A stretch of 64,000 nt of DNA from Xestospongia muta (lineage: Eukaryota > Porifera > Demospongiae > Haplosclerida > Petrosiidae): positions 5,237,827-5,301,826 of the forward strand of contig OY848928.1 in assembly GCA_963693285.1 (NCBI GenBank), given 5' to 3'. The notes beneath the pieces were generated by a model. That model was not told the origin of the DNA. It saw nothing but the letters and a program-made list of their open reading frames with translations, and made no database searches. Positions 58,640 through 64,000 of the stretch are shown here, one piece after another (the first letter of the stretch is position 1; every line of letters starts with the position of its first letter). The position numbers and the translations under genes were made by a program.

Positions 58640-60505
58640 ATGGCGAAGTCTGAGGACGAAGATGTTCCCCATGCGCAATTTGAGGACGAACCTCCTGTTC
58701 ATTCACGTACTCCTACACCACAACGTCAACGACGTTTGTCTGCACAATCACAAGATGAACAACAGGACGAACGAGAAGAGCCACAAACTTCAAGAGGATT
58801 TGAGATCGAATCTATTCTGCGCCACCTAAATTGTCCGCTTTGTGGAAACCACTTTACTGAGCCGAGAACATTGCCATGTTTAGATTCTTTCTGCTCTGGT
58901 TGTCTCAATCAAAATATAAGAGAAAAGGTTGAAGAGTGGAGGAAGCTAGCAGTAGAGCGAGAAGAGGAGTGTCGCCGCCGCCAGGTCGAAGAGGAGCAAG
59001 ACCAGTCAGACGACGAACAAGACCAGTCCGACGAGGAAGATGAACACAGCACTATACCCTCACAGTCTAGTCCAGTTAACACTCCCAGTATCTCTACTGT
59101 TGACAGTCTTGTCAATTATTTTCAATATCGATGTCCATTAGGTTGTGAGTGTGATACCGGTATCAATGTGGATGAAGACGGGATTGTACAAGAGCCTGGT
59201 TACCCACGTTTAAATAGCGTTATTGTCAATCTTATACACACCTTTGAACTTAGAGAAAAAGTACCAAAAGGAACGATTATATGTGGAGAATGTCAACTGC
59301 CTGATTCTGTTGCTATTGCCATCTGTAACAATGAGGAATGTGCCAACAAGCCTCTCTGTGGCCCATGTCTCGAGCATCACCTGAGAGCTTCAACCACAAG
59401 AGAACATCGTATTGTTCACGCTAGTGCAAGTGTCCAAGAAAGAGACTCTGGTGCCAAACCTGATCCAGATCCACCTGATGAATGGAAACATTTTCCACGT
59501 CGAAGTTGGTACTGTCATGAGCATCCCACTAACCCAGTAGACCGGTATTGTAAAGATTGCGATGAAGTAATTTGTCGAGACTGTAGCGATATTGCTAGTC
59601 GTCATCGAAGGTGTCCTAATGTTGACATGGCAGAGACGTATTGTGAAGAAGAGTATGCACCCATTGTTCAAAAAATAGATGACGTAGAGAAGTTGCAAAA
59701 CAAATTTGAAGCAGGTATAAAAAATGTTGAGGCAATAACGGAGGGTTTACACGAGAGAAGAGATTTCATAATAGCATCAGTAACCGAGCATTGTGATAAC
59801 TTGATTCAAGATCTTCAAAGCCAACGTGATGACTTGATCCAACAAACTCGCGAAATTTGTGACTTAAAGACCAGACAGCTTACTGAGCAGCAAAAAATGT
59901 TACAACGCGTGTCAGAAACGTTTGTCCGAAGTTTAGATTTTATTCGTGACATAGTAAATGCAGCAATTCCTGTAGAGTTCATGTTTCTGAAAACACAACT
60001 AAAGGAACGATTGAATTATTTAATAAGTCACTATACGAACTATGATCGTATCCCCAACGACAACGAATATATATATTTTTATTTAAACAGTACATTCAAC
60101 ACTAACGGGGCTATTGGTATTGTTTACAGCACCCCTTGTGTTGAAGAATTCACAATGTGTAACTTTCCACGACGTCTCAGAGCCAGAAAATTATATTCGT
60201 TTCAAGTTATAACCAGGGACATATTTCGTACTAGAGTACGTGGCCGTGAGTTATTACCACTTCAAGCAACTGTTACACGCATGGAAGGGAATACTCTCGG
60301 TGAAGATGATGACAGCTATTCATCTGATGGACAGGAGAGCCTGGAATGTTTTGTTCATCACGATAATGATAATGGTGTTTATACTGTATATATGTTTCTG
60401 GCTACTTCAGGTTGTTATCGAGTATCTGTATATTCTCCACAACCACCACCCATCAATCGTCTCTACGTTCATGGTTGTCCAAAACGAGTTTATGTTGAAC
60501 CATAA
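58640..60505 (+). CDS. TRIM-like RING/B-box/coiled-coil protein, copy 2
   Basis: 621 aa, same length and layout as the copy at 54018, roughly ten amino-acid changes (for example CGNLFTD to CGNHFTE, RSLPC to RTLPC, LCVPC to LCGPC, RARRVYS to RARKLYS). No disabling change. The Asp-for-His RING feature and the acidic insert are kept. It follows the truncated HMGCL copy at the same 141-bp distance, so its promoter came with the duplicated unit. Confidence 0.85.
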   Translation: MAKSEDEDVPHAQFEDEPPVHSRTPTPQRQRRLSAQSQDEQQDEREEPQTSRGFEIESILRHLNCPLCGNHFTEPRTLPCLDSFCSGCLNQNIREKVEEWRKLAVEREEECRRRQVEEEQDQSDDEQDQSDEEDEHSTIPSQSSPVNTPSISTVDSLVNYFQYRCPLGCECDTGINVDEDGIVQEPGYPRLNSVIVNLIHTFELREKVPKGTIICGECQLPDSVAIAICNNEECANKPLCGPCLEHHLRASTTREHRIVHASASVQERDSGAKPDPDPPDEWKHFPRRSWYCHEHPTNPVDRYCKDCDEVICRDCSDIASRHRRCPNVDMAETYCEEEYAPIVQKIDDVEKLQNKFEAGIKNVEAITEGLHERRDFIIASVTEHCDNLIQDLQSQRDDLIQQTREICDLKTRQLTEQQKMLQRVSETFVRSLDFIRDIVNAAIPVEFMFLKTQLKERLNYLISHYTNYDRIPNDNEYIYFYLNSTFNTNGAIGIVYSTPCVEEFTMCNFPRRLRARKLYSFQVITRDIFRTRVRGRELLPLQATVTRMEGNTLGEDDDSYSSDGQESLECFVHHDNDNGVYTVYMFLATSGCYRVSVYSPQPPPINRLYVHGCPKRVYVEP

Positions 60506-60748
60506 CTGTTAATGAAATGTTGTTATTTTTGGTAAGCTAGATCAATATTATTTAAGATTAGAAAACAAAACAGTATATTTAATTTTTATTTCAGGTTAAT
60601 TAATTATGGAACAATTATCTTTTTATAGAGATAGGTGTGGCACAAGAAACTTTGTTAGCGTGAACAGCCCCTCCCCTCGAAGGGAGTGGCTGACTACTCG
60701 AGACTAATTACATGCGAAGAAGCCAGTGCTCAGTTGGTAAGGATTGGT

Positions 60749-63952
<3,204 letters not shown>

Positions 63953-64000
63953 TGTCATTATAAATCACCACATTAGCAATACCATATCAATTCTCTATAT

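Noticed and set aside
60686..60748. Upstream extension of the glutaminase start (begins at GTG)
   Set aside because: The first in-frame ATG is 60749 and starts a good mitochondrial presequence; a GTG start is not expected in an animal nuclear gene.

Overview
The window looks like nuclear DNA of a sponge, probably a demosponge such as Amphimedon. That is an inference from gene content and structure: an AT-rich genome, metazoan regulators (a Hey-type bHLH, a CFP1/CXXC1 homologue, a ROCO GTPase), introns mostly of 45-60 nt, genes 70-320 bp apart, and local expansions of intronless TRIM genes. No bacterial, plasmid or viral region was recognised.

Layout. 1-4313 (-): hey, five exons. 4631-8630 (+): HDDC2-type HD-domain nucleotidase, divergent from hey. 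8700-11916 (+): prolyl oligopeptidase PREP, starting 69 bp after the HDDC2 stop. 12139-37869: an unstable cluster made of repeatedly duplicated blocks. It holds three intact TRIM-NHL genes (12139, 32771, 35695), one full-length TRIM-NHL copy with three nonsense codons (22104), several TRIM and PREP fragments, and three copies of a secreted lipid-transfer/vitellogenin-like gene (17207, damaged; 25294, truncated; 26407, apparently intact). About 37989-39571 (-): a UbiA-family membrane prenyltransferase, with a decayed 3' copy at 14340-14940. 39663-44378 (+): CXXC1, eight exons, with a two-exon Ubl-RBR ubiquitin ligase (43669-42619, -) nested in its last intron. 44617-50301 (-): ankyrin-Roc-COR protein with a 5.4-kb first exon. 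50616-53876 (+): HMG-CoA lyase. 54018-55883 (+): RING/B-box/coiled-coil gene. 55975-56531: broken glutaminase 5' part. 56533-60505: second copy of the HMGCL 3' half and the RING/B-box gene. 60749-63952 (+): glutaminase GLS with C-terminal ankyrin repeats.

Two duplication histories stand out. In the first, TRIM-NHL genes were copied together with the 3' end of the upstream PREP gene, so each full-length copy still sits behind a PREP tail. In the second, a unit of about 4.7 kb running from an HMGCL intron to a GLS exon was duplicated in tandem, leaving a promoterless HMGCL half and a headless GLS piece around two near-identical TRIM-like genes.

The most interesting signal is in the TRIM-NHL array. 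The RING/B-box/coiled-coil part is almost constant, while differences in the NHL propeller recur at the same position of each blade. This fits receptors or adaptors diversifying their target-binding face. Other notable points are long CT microsatellites used as polypyrimidine tracts, a CXXC1 without a PHD finger, a RING with Asp at the His ligand position, and foldback and 60-bp minisatellite repeats inside the HMGCL intron.
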